From contig JAGOPK010000017.1 in assembly GCA_017992055.1 (NCBI GenBank), positions 1-64,000 on the forward strand: a stretch of 64,000 bases of DNA, read 5' to 3'. The notes beneath the pieces are model-generated. The model ran no database searches and was not told the DNA's origin. It saw only the letters and a program-made list of their open reading frames with translations. The position numbers and the translations under genes were made by a program. Source of the DNA: Burkholderiaceae bacterium (GTDB lineage: Bacteria > Pseudomonadota > Gammaproteobacteria > Burkholderiales > Burkholderiaceae_C). Shown here piece by piece: positions 16,698 through 25,393 of the stretch; the stretch's first letter is position 1, and the number at the start of each line of letters is the position of its first letter.

Positions 16698-19600
16698 ATG
16701 CAATGGGAGAAGGGCACGGAGGTTCGTCGCATCGACAACCCCGGCAAGGTAGGAGCCACCACAGGGCAGATCCGACCGCGTGGATCTATCAATTACTACG
16801 GCATTCGGTGGCGCGACGGCACCAGTGACTATGTGGCCGAAGATCAGCTCGAGGCTGTATCCGCTGCACAGAACGATGACCCCTACGCGGTGATCGAGAG
16901 CGGCCGCTTTGGCCGATCCGAAGATCTCCGACGCAGTCTCACCCACGTACACCTGTCGGGCCGGCTGGCCAATTTGGTGTACTCGATGGGCGTCACCAAC
17001 ACCGAGTTCTTCGCGCACCAGTACAAGCCTCTGCTCACGCTGTTGGAGTCACCCGCCGACGGACTGCTGATTGCCGACGAAGTCGGCTTGGGTAAGACGA
17101 TCGAGGCGGGGATCATCTGGACCGAACTTCGTGCCCGAGAGGACATGCGGCGGTTGCTGATCGTGTGCCCGGCGATGCTGCGGGAGAAGTGGCGCGACGA
17201 ACTGAAGCACCGCTTCGGCATTGACGCCACCATTGTGAACGCGGCCACGCTGGCTGACGAACTTCGGCAAACCAGCAGCTTTGGCCCCGCCAAGGCTTGG
17301 ATCTCCAGCTACCAGGCATTGCGGCCGCCGAAGACTTGGAAGCCGTCTTCCGACACGTCGACCAAGAAGCTGTCGGCCCGTGCGGCGCTGGCCAACTTGC
17401 TCGACGAAAACGCAGCCGAGGATCCGCTGATCGACCTGGTGGTGTTCGACGAGGCCCACTACATGCGCAACCCTGAGAGCGCGGCCCACACCCTGGGCGA
17501 GATGCTGCGGGAGGTGTCGCACTACCGCGTGTTGCTGTCGGCAACACCGATCAACCTGGCGAATGAGGACCTGTATCACCTCCTCCGTCTCTGCGATCCA
17601 GATCATTTCCAGTACCCGTCCAGCTTCAAGGACATGCTGACGGCCAACCGTCCGCTGGTTCTGGCGCGGGACGCAGCCTTGCGCCGAACCTCCCATGCCG
17701 AGGAGATCATCGATCACGTCAAGGCTGCGGCGTCCAGCGACCTTCTCCAGCAGTCTCGCCAGCTGGCGGCCATTCTTGAAGATCCACCGACACCCGATCG
17801 CTTGCAGTCTGCCGAGTACAGGGCGGAACTAGCATCAAGCTTGGAGCGCGTGAACCTACTCGGACATGTGGTGACCCGGACTCGCAAGCGCGACGTCCAG
17901 ATGGAGCGCCCGCGGCGTGAGGTCACGCCGGAGAAGGTGCCGATGACAGATGCCGAACGTAAGTTCTACACCTACGTCACCGAGGTCACCCGTGACTACG
18001 CCTGGCGCCGGGGCATATCGGATGGATTCCTCTTGGCGACGCCGCAACGCCAAGTTTGCAGTTGTCCGGCCGCGTTCGCTCGCGCTTGGCTGGGCGGCAA
18101 CAGCACGCTGGCCGACGACATGGCCGAGCTGGTGCTGGAGGACATGGAAGAGGCGGACGATGAAGGAGAGCTCGAAGACATCAGCGCCACGCTGAAGGAG
18201 TTCCTGCTCGCCAATCGCCCTCGGGACTTGGACGCTGCCGAGCTGGAGCGCTCAGATTCGAAGTTGGCCCGGCTGCTTGAGGTCTTGGCTGGCTACTTTG
18301 CGGACCACCCCAGTGAGAAGGTCATCCTTTTCACATCGTTCCGAGCGACGGCGCACTATTTGACCGAACGGCTCTCCTCAGCAGGCATGAAGTCGATGCT
18401 GCTGTGGGGAAACATGCGCGAGTCAAAGCAGGATCTGATCAACGAGTTCAGGGAACGCCCCGAACTGCGGGTGCTGGTGTCGACCGAGGTGGCTGCCGAG
18501 GGTGTGGACCTTCAGTTCTGCCGGCTCTTGGTGAACTACGACCTTCCCTGGAATCCGATGCGGGTCGAGCAGCGGATCGGCCGTATCGATCGATTGGGTC
18601 AAAAGGCCAAGGTCATCAACATCTGGAACCTGTTCTACCAGGACACCATCGATGAACGGATCCTGGGCAGGCTGCTGACGCGACTCAAGGTGTTTGAGGA
18701 GGCGCTGGGCGAGCCAGAGCCCGTGATCGGCGAAACGATCCAGCGACTTGAGTCGAAGCTCCTGACTTCCAAGCTGACTGCCGACGAGGAGGAAGCAGAA
18801 ATCGAGCGTGCCAGGCTGGCCCTGGAGAACGTGAGGCTTCGCCAGGAAGAGCTGGAGAAAAACGCTGCTCAGATGATTGCCCATGGCGGGCTGGTACTGG
18901 ATCGAATCGCCGCGGCCAAGGAACTGTCACGCCGGGTGACCGAGTCCGACCTGATCATCTATGTCCGCGACTTCTTGGCCCGCCATGCGCCGGGCCACCA
19001 GTTCACGCAGGCTGAAGATCCGTGTCAGTTCACCGTGCAGTTGCCGGTCAGCATGGCCGCTGAATTGGAGGAGTTCTGCCGGCGCACTGGGCAAATCGGT
19101 CAGACCTTGCTCGGATCCGGCATGCCACGGACATGCAAGTTTCTCAACAGTGTCACGACCGGCAGCAGCCGGGCATGGGAGCCGATCCACCAGTTCCACC
19201 CGTTCATCCGATTCATCGGTGAGAAGCTGACCCGCTTGGACGAAGCGTTTTACCCCGTAGTAGCAGTCAAGTTGCACCGGCCCGAGGGGATGGACATCGC
19301 GGGCGGCGACTACATGTTCGCCATTCGCAAGTGGACTTTCAAAGGCGTCAAGGACGAGGAATGGCTCCAAGCAGCCGTGTGCGACCTGGCCACCCAGAAC
19401 GTCCTCGCCGATGAGGTCGCAGAAGGCCTGGTGAACGCCGCTCGGCTGTACGGCAAGGATTGGCTTGAGGCCACCAACGAAGTCCAGTCTGGGTTCATCG
19501 CGGACCGTCTGGACCAACTGGAAGTCCACTTGGCGGACGCCTACAGCCGAGCGAGTAAGCGCAAGCAGGACGAGAACGCCGATCGCTTGATGTTCCAGCT

Positions 19601-19823
19601 TCACGGTATCGAGCAACACCTGATCAACCGATTGCGGGTTCTGGAGGCAACGCGTGATCGCCATTTGGAGCTTGGTCGGCATTCCCTTTCGAAGGCGACC
19701 CAAGGCCGCATCGACAAGCTCGCAGCTCGAATGGGCCTGAAGCGAGAGCAAGTGCTGCTGCGCGAGCGGGTGGTGCCGGATCATGTGCTGGTTTGCGCGG
19801 GCTTGCTCCGTGTGGAGGCCTGA
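16698..19823 (+). CDS. SNF2/RapA-like helicase
   Basis: A 1041-aa superfamily 2 ATPase. After a short N-terminal beta module (residues 1-50, KGTEVRRIDNPGKVG...YYGIRWRDG, similar to the Tudor-like start of RapA) comes the helicase core: Walker A DEVGLGKT around 126, DEAH box at 251-254, SATPINLANEDLYHLL as motif III, and motif VI RIGRIDRLGQ around 626. The remainder is helical. RapA-like and DrmD-like SNF2 proteins of similar length occur in RNA polymerase recycling and in DISARM defence; no other DISARM gene is present. The ATG at 16698 is chosen because AAGGGGAG precedes it; an upstream ATG at 16662 lacks such a site. It is followed after three bases by the actin-like gene, which implies a functional pair. 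Confidence 0.85.
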   Translation: MQWEKGTEVRRIDNPGKVGATTGQIRPRGSINYYGIRWRDGTSDYVAEDQLEAVSAAQNDDPYAVIESGRFGRSEDLRRSLTHVHLSGRLANLVYSMGVTNTEFFAHQYKPLLTLLESPADGLLIADEVGLGKTIEAGIIWTELRAREDMRRLLIVCPAMLREKWRDELKHRFGIDATIVNAATLADELRQTSSFGPAKAWISSYQALRPPKTWKPSSDTSTKKLSARAALANLLDENAAEDPLIDLVVFDEAHYMRNPESAAHTLGEMLREVSHYRVLLSATPINLANEDLYHLLRLCDPDHFQYPSSFKDMLTANRPLVLARDAALRRTSHAEEIIDHVKAAASSDLLQQSRQLAAILEDPPTPDRLQSAEYRAELASSLERVNLLGHVVTRTRKRDVQMERPRREVTPEKVPMTDAERKFYTYVTEVTRDYAWRRGISDGFLLATPQRQVCSCPAAFARAWLGGNSTLADDMAELVLEDMEEADDEGELEDISATLKEFLLANRPRDLDAAELERSDSKLARLLEVLAGYFADHPSEKVILFTSFRATAHYLTERLSSAGMKSMLLWGNMRESKQDLINEFRERPELRVLVSTEVAAEGVDLQFCRLLVNYDLPWNPMRVEQRIGRIDRLGQKAKVINIWNLFYQDTIDERILGRLLTRLKVFEEALGEPEPVIGETIQRLESKLLTSKLTADEEEAEIERARLALENVRLRQEELEKNAAQMIAHGGLVLDRIAAAKELSRRVTESDLIIYVRDFLARHAPGHQFTQAEDPCQFTVQLPVSMAAELEEFCRRTGQIGQTLLGSGMPRTCKFLNSVTTGSSRAWEPIHQFHPFIRFIGEKLTRLDEAFYPVVAVKLHRPEGMDIAGGDYMFAIRKWTFKGVKDEEWLQAAVCDLATQNVLADEVAEGLVNAARLYGKDWLEATNEVQSGFIADRLDQLEVHLADAYSRASKRKQDENADRLMFQLHGIEQHLINRLRVLEATRDRHLELGRHSLSKATQGRIDKLAARMGLKREQVLLRERVVPDHVLVCAGLLRVEA

Positions 19824-19826
19824 GCG

Positions 19827-21641
19827 ATGCCGGACCTCTTCTCTGAACTCAAGCGCATCAAGGCCGAGCTGAAAAGCACTGATAGTCGAGCGATTCCCGC
19901 GCCACAGACCGCGATAAAGCAGTCGCCGGGACTGGCAGGTGTGACGCCGCTGAAGGGCAAAGTGGTGCAGGCGCCACGATCGCCGGCCCCTAACGTAGCC
20001 TCGCCTTCGAACACATCACCGGCAGTGAGCGTGGGGCGTCACGTACCGCCATCCATGCCTCAACGGCAGGAGGCTCCCCGTACAGTTGTCCGAACTGCCG
20101 TTGGTCATCGTCCGGGAGCCAGCCCAGGTCCTACGAAGCAATCTGGGACGCCACCTGCGCGTCAGCCATTGCAGTTGCAGAAAGCGCCGGCGAGGCCTGC
20201 GCACAAGCCATCGACACCATCTCCTGCTCCGTCCACGGTGGTCGCGGTCAAGCGGCCCGAGCCGGTATCTCAGCTGTTCCGCCCGCTGCCAAAGGGCGCA
20301 TTGACCCGTCAGGCCTTGTTTCGCTTTCCGGATACTTGGGTCTCGGCCGGCGGGCGAACGCAGGCCTTGGTGGGAGGGCACGTCGGAGCGGTCGACATCG
20401 TCATTGGGCTCGACTTCGGGACCTCCTACACGAAGGCCGCAGTTGGATTCCGGGACAAGATCTTCCCAGTCACCTGGGAAGGGGTGTCCCTGTGTCAACC
20501 CAGCTACCTATTGCCGAGTGAGTACACGGAGTTGGCCGATGGATCCGTATTCATCGGCCAACACCCCGCAGCGGGTCAAGACGACATCCGTGCAGATCTG
20601 AAGCTTCCGTTCATCAATCCGGCCGTCTCGAGTGCGAGCATCGGCCGGGCCGGCGGCTTTGTTGCCCTGGTGCTGAGGTACGTGCGGGCATGGGTCTTTC
20701 ATCATCATGGCGCCAAGCTCGGACGGGCGCGCCTGCGGTGGCAGCTCAATATCGGCGCACCGAGCGATGGACTGGAGAACGCACGGCTGACAAATGCCTA
20801 CCAGCAACTCGCTGCCACCGCCTGGCAACGCAGCTTGGAGGCTGATTCGCAGAAGCTCGCACCGGCGGGGACAGGGCCGCTGAGCGAAGGCGCCGCGCTT
20901 CAAGACCTCGTTGACCTTCAGGTTCGCCCCGAGTTTGTGGCTCAGATGGCTGGTTACATGCAATCTCCGCAGCGGCAACGTGGGCTGCACGCTCTCATTG
21001 ATGTCGGGGGTGGCACGCTCGATGTCGTCACCTTTATCGTTCACCAGGTTGACGAAGACGACACCTTTCCTTTCCTCGTGCCCCAGGTTCACGCCCTGGG
21101 AACGCACGGTCTGATTCAGAACAGACTTGCCGGGACCGACTCAGCCGCTTCAGCGCACGCAGTGGACGAACTGGCGCCGATCGCTTCCGCGCCCGACTTT
21201 GCACAGGCAACGGGGTTAGCACCGGCTCATGTCGCTGGGCGAGATGCATTGTTCAAGGCTGAACTTCAAAGAGTGGTCAAGGGCGTCCTCGATACGACCA
21301 AGAGTAGACGCTATCGACTCTCTGACGCCTGGCGTACCGGCGTTCGGACCTTCTTCACTGGTGGGGGCTCCCGGTTCGAGCTTTACAGGGATGCCGTCAC
21401 GACAGCAAAGGTACCCTCCGAAAAGGGGCTGCAATTGATGCCCCTTCCGCCGCACAAGAACCTCGATGGGTTCGCTGGCGGCGCAGACGATTACCAGCGG
21501 ATTTCGGTTGCCTGTGGGCTGGCCCAGGATGCATTCACCCTCGGTCGTATCGTCCCCGCCAAAGAGGTCGAGGACGATCAGGCTCTCGTTCCAGATAGTC
21601 GGTCAGCCCGCCTCGACAGGGATGAGCTGTATCCGAAATGA
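19827..21641 (+). CDS. Actin/Hsp70-fold ATPase with disordered N-terminus
   Basis: A 604-aa protein. Residues 1-150 are rich in proline, alanine, threonine and basic residues and look disordered. The ATPase part shows the phosphate-1 motif IGLDFGTSYTKAAVGF at about 193-208, the phosphate-2 motif LIDVGGGTLDVV around 391-402 and the adenosine motif FFTGGGSRFELY around 508-519, the three hallmarks of the actin/Hsp70/ParM superfamily. It is neither a canonical DnaK (no substrate-binding domain) nor clearly ParM or FtsA. It starts three bases after the helicase stop, so the two are cotranscribed. I infer that it acts as a nucleotide-dependent regulator or chaperone of the helicase. The exact family is not recognised. 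Confidence 0.75.
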   Translation: MPDLFSELKRIKAELKSTDSRAIPAPQTAIKQSPGLAGVTPLKGKVVQAPRSPAPNVASPSNTSPAVSVGRHVPPSMPQRQEAPRTVVRTAVGHRPGASPGPTKQSGTPPARQPLQLQKAPARPAHKPSTPSPAPSTVVAVKRPEPVSQLFRPLPKGALTRQALFRFPDTWVSAGGRTQALVGGHVGAVDIVIGLDFGTSYTKAAVGFRDKIFPVTWEGVSLCQPSYLLPSEYTELADGSVFIGQHPAAGQDDIRADLKLPFINPAVSSASIGRAGGFVALVLRYVRAWVFHHHGAKLGRARLRWQLNIGAPSDGLENARLTNAYQQLAATAWQRSLEADSQKLAPAGTGPLSEGAALQDLVDLQVRPEFVAQMAGYMQSPQRQRGLHALIDVGGGTLDVVTFIVHQVDEDDTFPFLVPQVHALGTHGLIQNRLAGTDSAASAHAVDELAPIASAPDFAQATGLAPAHVAGRDALFKAELQRVVKGVLDTTKSRRYRLSDAWRTGVRTFFTGGGSRFELYRDAVTTAKVPSEKGLQLMPLPPHKNLDGFAGGADDYQRISVACGLAQDAFTLGRIVPAKEVEDDQALVPDSRSARLDRDELYPK

Positions 21642-21732
21642 GCAGCGGCCGATCCACATTGGGCTCGACTGCTGTCCGGGCCGAGTCGGAGCGACTTTCA
21701 TACGGCTACTCGAGGTTTGAGAAGGGTTCGAA

Positions 21733-22860
21733 ATGGCGATCTATCACGTATCGCAGAAAGAGCTAAAGGCGGTCGCGGAAACGACCTTTGGTGCCGAGGG
21801 CATCATGGAGCGCAAGGACATCCAGCGGATGCTGCGCGAACAGATCAGCGTGCTGGATGAGCGCCTGATGGTGATAGCCGAAGAGTTCGGCGATTGGGTC
21901 GACAGTTCCCGGCGGATCGACCTGCTGTGCATCGATGCAGATGCCAACCTGGTGGTCGTTGAGCTGAAACGCACCGACGACGGCGGGCATATGGAGTTGC
22001 AGGCCTTGCGGTATGCCGCGATGGTCTCAGCGATGACCTTCGAGCAGCTGGTCGAAAGCCACGCACGCTACCGGAACAAGTGCAGCCCGGACACGGATGC
22101 TGCCAAAGCGTCGATCCTGGACTTCCTGGGCTGGGAGGACGTCTACGAAGACCAGTTCGCCCAAGACACGCGCATCCTGCTGGCTGCTGCCGACTTCAGC
22201 AAGGAGCTGACAACGGCTGTGATGTGGCTGATCGACCGCGGCATCGACATCCGCTGCATCCGGATGAAGCCCTACCGCATGGCCGACGGCACGCTGCTGT
22301 TGGACGTGCAGCAGCTGATTCCATTGCCCGAGGCGACGGCCTTTCAGACCCAGATTGGCGTCAAGAAGCAGGCCGAGCGGCAAAGCCGAACGGACCGGCA
22401 TGACCTGCGCCTGAAGTTCTGGGAGGGATTGCTGGAAGCCGCCAAGGGCAAGAGCGACGTGCATGCCAACCGCAAGCCCACCACGGACGGGTGGATCAGC
22501 GGCGGCATCAACCGCGCCGGCTTCAACCTGAACTACACCGCCAGGCGCACGGACTCGCAGGTCGAACTGTGGATTGCGCACGGCGCGGGGCAGGCCGTCA
22601 AGAACAAGGCCGCCTTCAAGGCCTTGGAGGCTCACAAGACCGCAATCGAAACGGACTTCGGGGCCGCGCTCGACTGGCAGGAACTGCCAGAGGGCGAAGG
22701 GGGGCTACAAGTCGCCTGTCGAGCAGTGGTCGAACATTCATGCACAGATGGTCGACGCCATGGTTCGGCTCGACAAGGCCATGCGGCAGCGCGTGGCCCA
22801 GCTGAACTACTGAGCGGTGAATGCCAAGATGGCGCCCGCGTCTGCGAGGTCTATGAATGA
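21733..22860 (+). CDS. PD-(D/E)XK nuclease with DUF4268-like region, frameshifted near its end
   Basis: A 375-aa frame. Residues 1-150 form a PD-(D/E)XK nuclease core: RRIDLLCID with Asp63, then VVVELKR with Glu77 and Lys79, followed by GGHMELQALRYAAMVS. Residues about 220-325 (LRLKFWEGLLEAAKG...LNYTARRTDSQVELWIAHG) resemble DUF4268. After residue 324 the frame becomes basic and unstructured. A different frame continues sensibly as GYKSPVEQWSNIHAQMVDAM and stops at 22813. A run of six G at 22699-22704 is the junction; with five G the protein would end at LNY after about 360 residues. GAAGGG six bases before ATG 21733 supports the start. It may be a damaged gene, a sequencing error or a phase-variable one. 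Confidence 0.8.
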   Translation: MAIYHVSQKELKAVAETTFGAEGIMERKDIQRMLREQISVLDERLMVIAEEFGDWVDSSRRIDLLCIDADANLVVVELKRTDDGGHMELQALRYAAMVSAMTFEQLVESHARYRNKCSPDTDAAKASILDFLGWEDVYEDQFAQDTRILLAAADFSKELTTAVMWLIDRGIDIRCIRMKPYRMADGTLLLDVQQLIPLPEATAFQTQIGVKKQAERQSRTDRHDLRLKFWEGLLEAAKGKSDVHANRKPTTDGWISGGINRAGFNLNYTARRTDSQVELWIAHGAGQAVKNKAAFKALEAHKTAIETDFGAALDWQELPEGEGGLQVACRAVVEHSCTDGRRHGSARQGHAAARGPAELLSGECQDGARVCEVYE

Positions 22861-22981
22861 GTGACCACGGTGCAACGGCCGCGGTCGATCTCGTAGCGAT
22901 TCACATCAGCAGGCTGACTACTGGTTCCTCTGGTGAGCCAGTAATGAGGCATCCTAGACGCCCACCTATTCGGAGACCGTA

Positions 22982-23107
22982 ATGCACCACAGAGATTCAC
23001 CCATCCAATACCTGATCACCTTTGACATCTGTTTCGTCGCCGGTGCCTTGACGACCGCTGCAGCCAACGCGTACGCCAAGCACCTCGCACGAACCCAACA
23101 TCGTTGA
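22982..23107 (+). CDS. Possible 41-aa small protein
   Basis: A short frame starting ATG, preceded by GGAG about seven bases upstream. The middle (YLITFDICFVAGALTTAAA) is moderately hydrophobic, so a small membrane peptide is conceivable. It lies in the 346-base gap between the frameshifted nuclease and the first dynamin-like gene, where nothing else is supported. No similarity is recognised and the frame may be chance. Confidence 0.25.
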   Translation: MHHRDSPIQYLITFDICFVAGALTTAAANAYAKHLARTQHR

Positions 23108-23206
23108 CTCTCGTCCGGGCATGCCATATGTGGCACTGCCGCTGAACTCGATCAACGGCGCCCACCGACGCCGGCCCTTGTCCTCGAAAACAACAGCACC
23201 CATCCC

Positions 23207-25393
23207 ATGCAAAGCCCTATTGAATCCGCGCTGGACTCCCCAGAACTCTTGCTTCAGAGCCTGAATGCCGCACTGCGGGAGTTGCGGGGAGCTGTCGATC
23301 TACTGGATGACAGCGAGCTCAGTGACCAGCTGGCGCCAGCGATGCGTAGCCTCTTGCTGGCAGAGGTACTCGGCAGCGAGTCGATCATCGCGATAGGAGG
23401 CGCACAGGGTGCGGGAAAGACCACGCTGCTTGGTGCTATCTACCAACTTGAGGGCCCGGATGCCGAGTGGCTTAAGCCCAATCGAGGCCAGGGCGAGCGT
23501 ATGCCGGTGCTGGTTATCGAGGAGCCGGGGCGGACGACGGTAGAAGGCTCGGTGCGCTCCATGCAGAAGGGTCCCGGCGATCGCTATCAGGTGATGGACC
23601 TGCCGGTCAGCGTTGGCGTATTTCACCGCGTGACCCGTGACCCAGCGCCTTCTGAACTGCTTCCAGTGCTCCGGGTGCCGCAGCGCTTCTTCCAAAGAGC
23701 CAACCAAGCATGGCTGTTGCTTCCGGGCTACGAGAAGGAAGAGCGCGAGAACCGCGATTGGCAGCGCCTCATGCGCCAAGCGCTTGTCGCCGCCTCGGGC
23801 TGTGTGATCGTCACCGATCAGACTCGCTTGGCGAACCAGTTAGCGCGCGACATCGTGCAGGACATGATGTCGAACGAACTGCGAGGCGCCCAGACCTTGG
23901 TGGTGATCAGCAAGACTGAGTCGTTGAGAGACAACTTATCTGCACAGCAAACGCTGCGCAGTACCGCCCAGGAAGTGTTCAAAACCGACGACCAGTGGAT
24001 CCTATGCACCGGAACCGATGACCCATCCTATGTCGCTGAGTGGCTTCCAGTCTTTGAGGCAGCCGCGCGTGACCTGGCCTTGAGTGGCGGGTGCGGCAGG
24101 GTGGAGCAGCTGGCACGCCTGCAGGAGGTGCTGCGGCACGAGCTGATGCCTGCCGTGACGCGTGTCAACGTCAAGGCCCAGTCCTACCTCAGTAGTCGTG
24201 AAGGTGGCCAGAACGGGCCGCGTGAGGTGGTGGATGCTTGCCTATCTACTTTCGACGATGAAAGTTCACTTCTTCGAGAGGACTACCGGCGGAAGGTCGG
24301 GGCAGCGTTGGATCAAATCCTGTCGCAATCCAGAGGTGAGTTGAACTCGCGGCTCGTCGAGGACCATGAGGGGATCTGGAACCACTTGAAAGACTACTTC
24401 CGCACAGCCTCGGAGAGTAATTCCCGGATCACGACTGACATTACAGAAGCTTGGAAATGCGGCGGCTCCGTGCTCGAGGCTCATTCAGCGGCCATCGGAC
24501 AGCTGACCACCGCAAAGCTTGGCGCGCCTGCAGCCGTCATCAGCGCACAGTCGGCTCATGCACTGCCGGGCAAGGCTGCAATGGCTGAGCGGCTGGGCTA
24601 TGCAAAGGGCACTGCGGTCGAGGCATGGTCGCGCCCCAATGCGAAAGACATGCATAACCTCCGTGCGCTGTTTGGCAGCCATTCTTCGGAGGTGAGCACG
24701 ATCACCGATTTCAACAAGGACGTCGAGCGGAGCATCAAGCTGCTGCCTGCGTTGGTTCTTGAGTATGCGCGCGTGGCGAGCCTGGCGCCAGGCATCGTGG
24801 GTGTGGATGTAGACAAGCAATCACCGGTAGCGGCGCTGCAGCGGCCGGACCTGGTCGGCCAGGCGCTGGGACAACTGGGTGAAGGCGTCAACCTTGGCCA
24901 GACCGTGCTGCGGGGCATTGCAGCGGTGTTGGCGTTGGACGTTGGCGTCGATGGCGAATTGGATGTGGTGAACGTACTGACGACTGTATTCACCGGCGAA
25001 GCGGGCGCGGACGCAGCCGCTTCCATGGTAACTGGCTTTGGCGCAGCGGTGATTGGCGTGGTGGCGGTCGGCTACCTAATTCACTCGGCCCTTCAGCAAG
25101 TGCGACTGCACGATTTGAAGGCCTCTCTAGCCGCTGACACGATGTTGAGGAGTATTCGTGATCACCATCTCGTGCATTTCCTTCAGCACTATGACGACAT
25201 GATGGCGAAGATCCGCGCGCACTTGCTGCAGTCCCTGCGCAGACGTTATCGTCTGGATGAGCTGTTGGTTGGGCAAGACCGCCTGGCCAGGGCGCTGGCT
25301 GATGTTCGGTCCTTGCAGTCCGATTTGCTGCATCAACTGGAACGCACCGGCCAATCGCTCACCCTGCTTCACCCGACGTCGCGCAACGGATGA
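23207..25393 (+). CDS. Dynamin-like large GTPase, first of a pair
   Basis: A 728-aa protein. The P-loop GGAQGAGKTT is at residues 64-73. A G3-like element LLPGYEKEER lies at about 171-180, with leucine in place of the usual aspartate. A G4-like ISKTES is at about 234-239 in place of TKxD. The middle is long and helical. A hydrophobic segment at about 608-629 (FGAAVIGVVAVGYLIHSAL) is followed by a basic helical tail. This arrangement (GTPase, helical stalk, membrane segment) resembles bacterial dynamin-like proteins, but the degenerate motifs leave nucleotide preference open. No strong ribosome-binding site precedes ATG 23207. It ends in an ATGA overlap with the next gene, so the two are translated together. 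I do not recognise a named family. Confidence 0.72.
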   Translation: MQSPIESALDSPELLLQSLNAALRELRGAVDLLDDSELSDQLAPAMRSLLLAEVLGSESIIAIGGAQGAGKTTLLGAIYQLEGPDAEWLKPNRGQGERMPVLVIEEPGRTTVEGSVRSMQKGPGDRYQVMDLPVSVGVFHRVTRDPAPSELLPVLRVPQRFFQRANQAWLLLPGYEKEERENRDWQRLMRQALVAASGCVIVTDQTRLANQLARDIVQDMMSNELRGAQTLVVISKTESLRDNLSAQQTLRSTAQEVFKTDDQWILCTGTDDPSYVAEWLPVFEAAARDLALSGGCGRVEQLARLQEVLRHELMPAVTRVNVKAQSYLSSREGGQNGPREVVDACLSTFDDESSLLREDYRRKVGAALDQILSQSRGELNSRLVEDHEGIWNHLKDYFRTASESNSRITTDITEAWKCGGSVLEAHSAAIGQLTTAKLGAPAAVISAQSAHALPGKAAMAERLGYAKGTAVEAWSRPNAKDMHNLRALFGSHSSEVSTITDFNKDVERSIKLLPALVLEYARVASLAPGIVGVDVDKQSPVAALQRPDLVGQALGQLGEGVNLGQTVLRGIAAVLALDVGVDGELDVVNVLTTVFTGEAGADAAASMVTGFGAAVIGVVAVGYLIHSALQQVRLHDLKASLAADTMLRSIRDHHLVHFLQHYDDMMAKIRAHLLQSLRRRYRLDELLVGQDRLARALADVRSLQSDLLHQLERTGQSLTLLHPTSRNG

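Noticed and set aside
16698-19823. DISARM system based on the SNF2 helicase
   Set aside because: No DrmA, DrmB, DrmC or DISARM methyltransferase gene is present; only the helicase resembles DrmD.
19827-21641. DnaK chaperone
   Set aside because: The ATPase motifs fit the superfamily, but the substrate-binding domain of DnaK is absent and the N-terminus is a long disordered extension.
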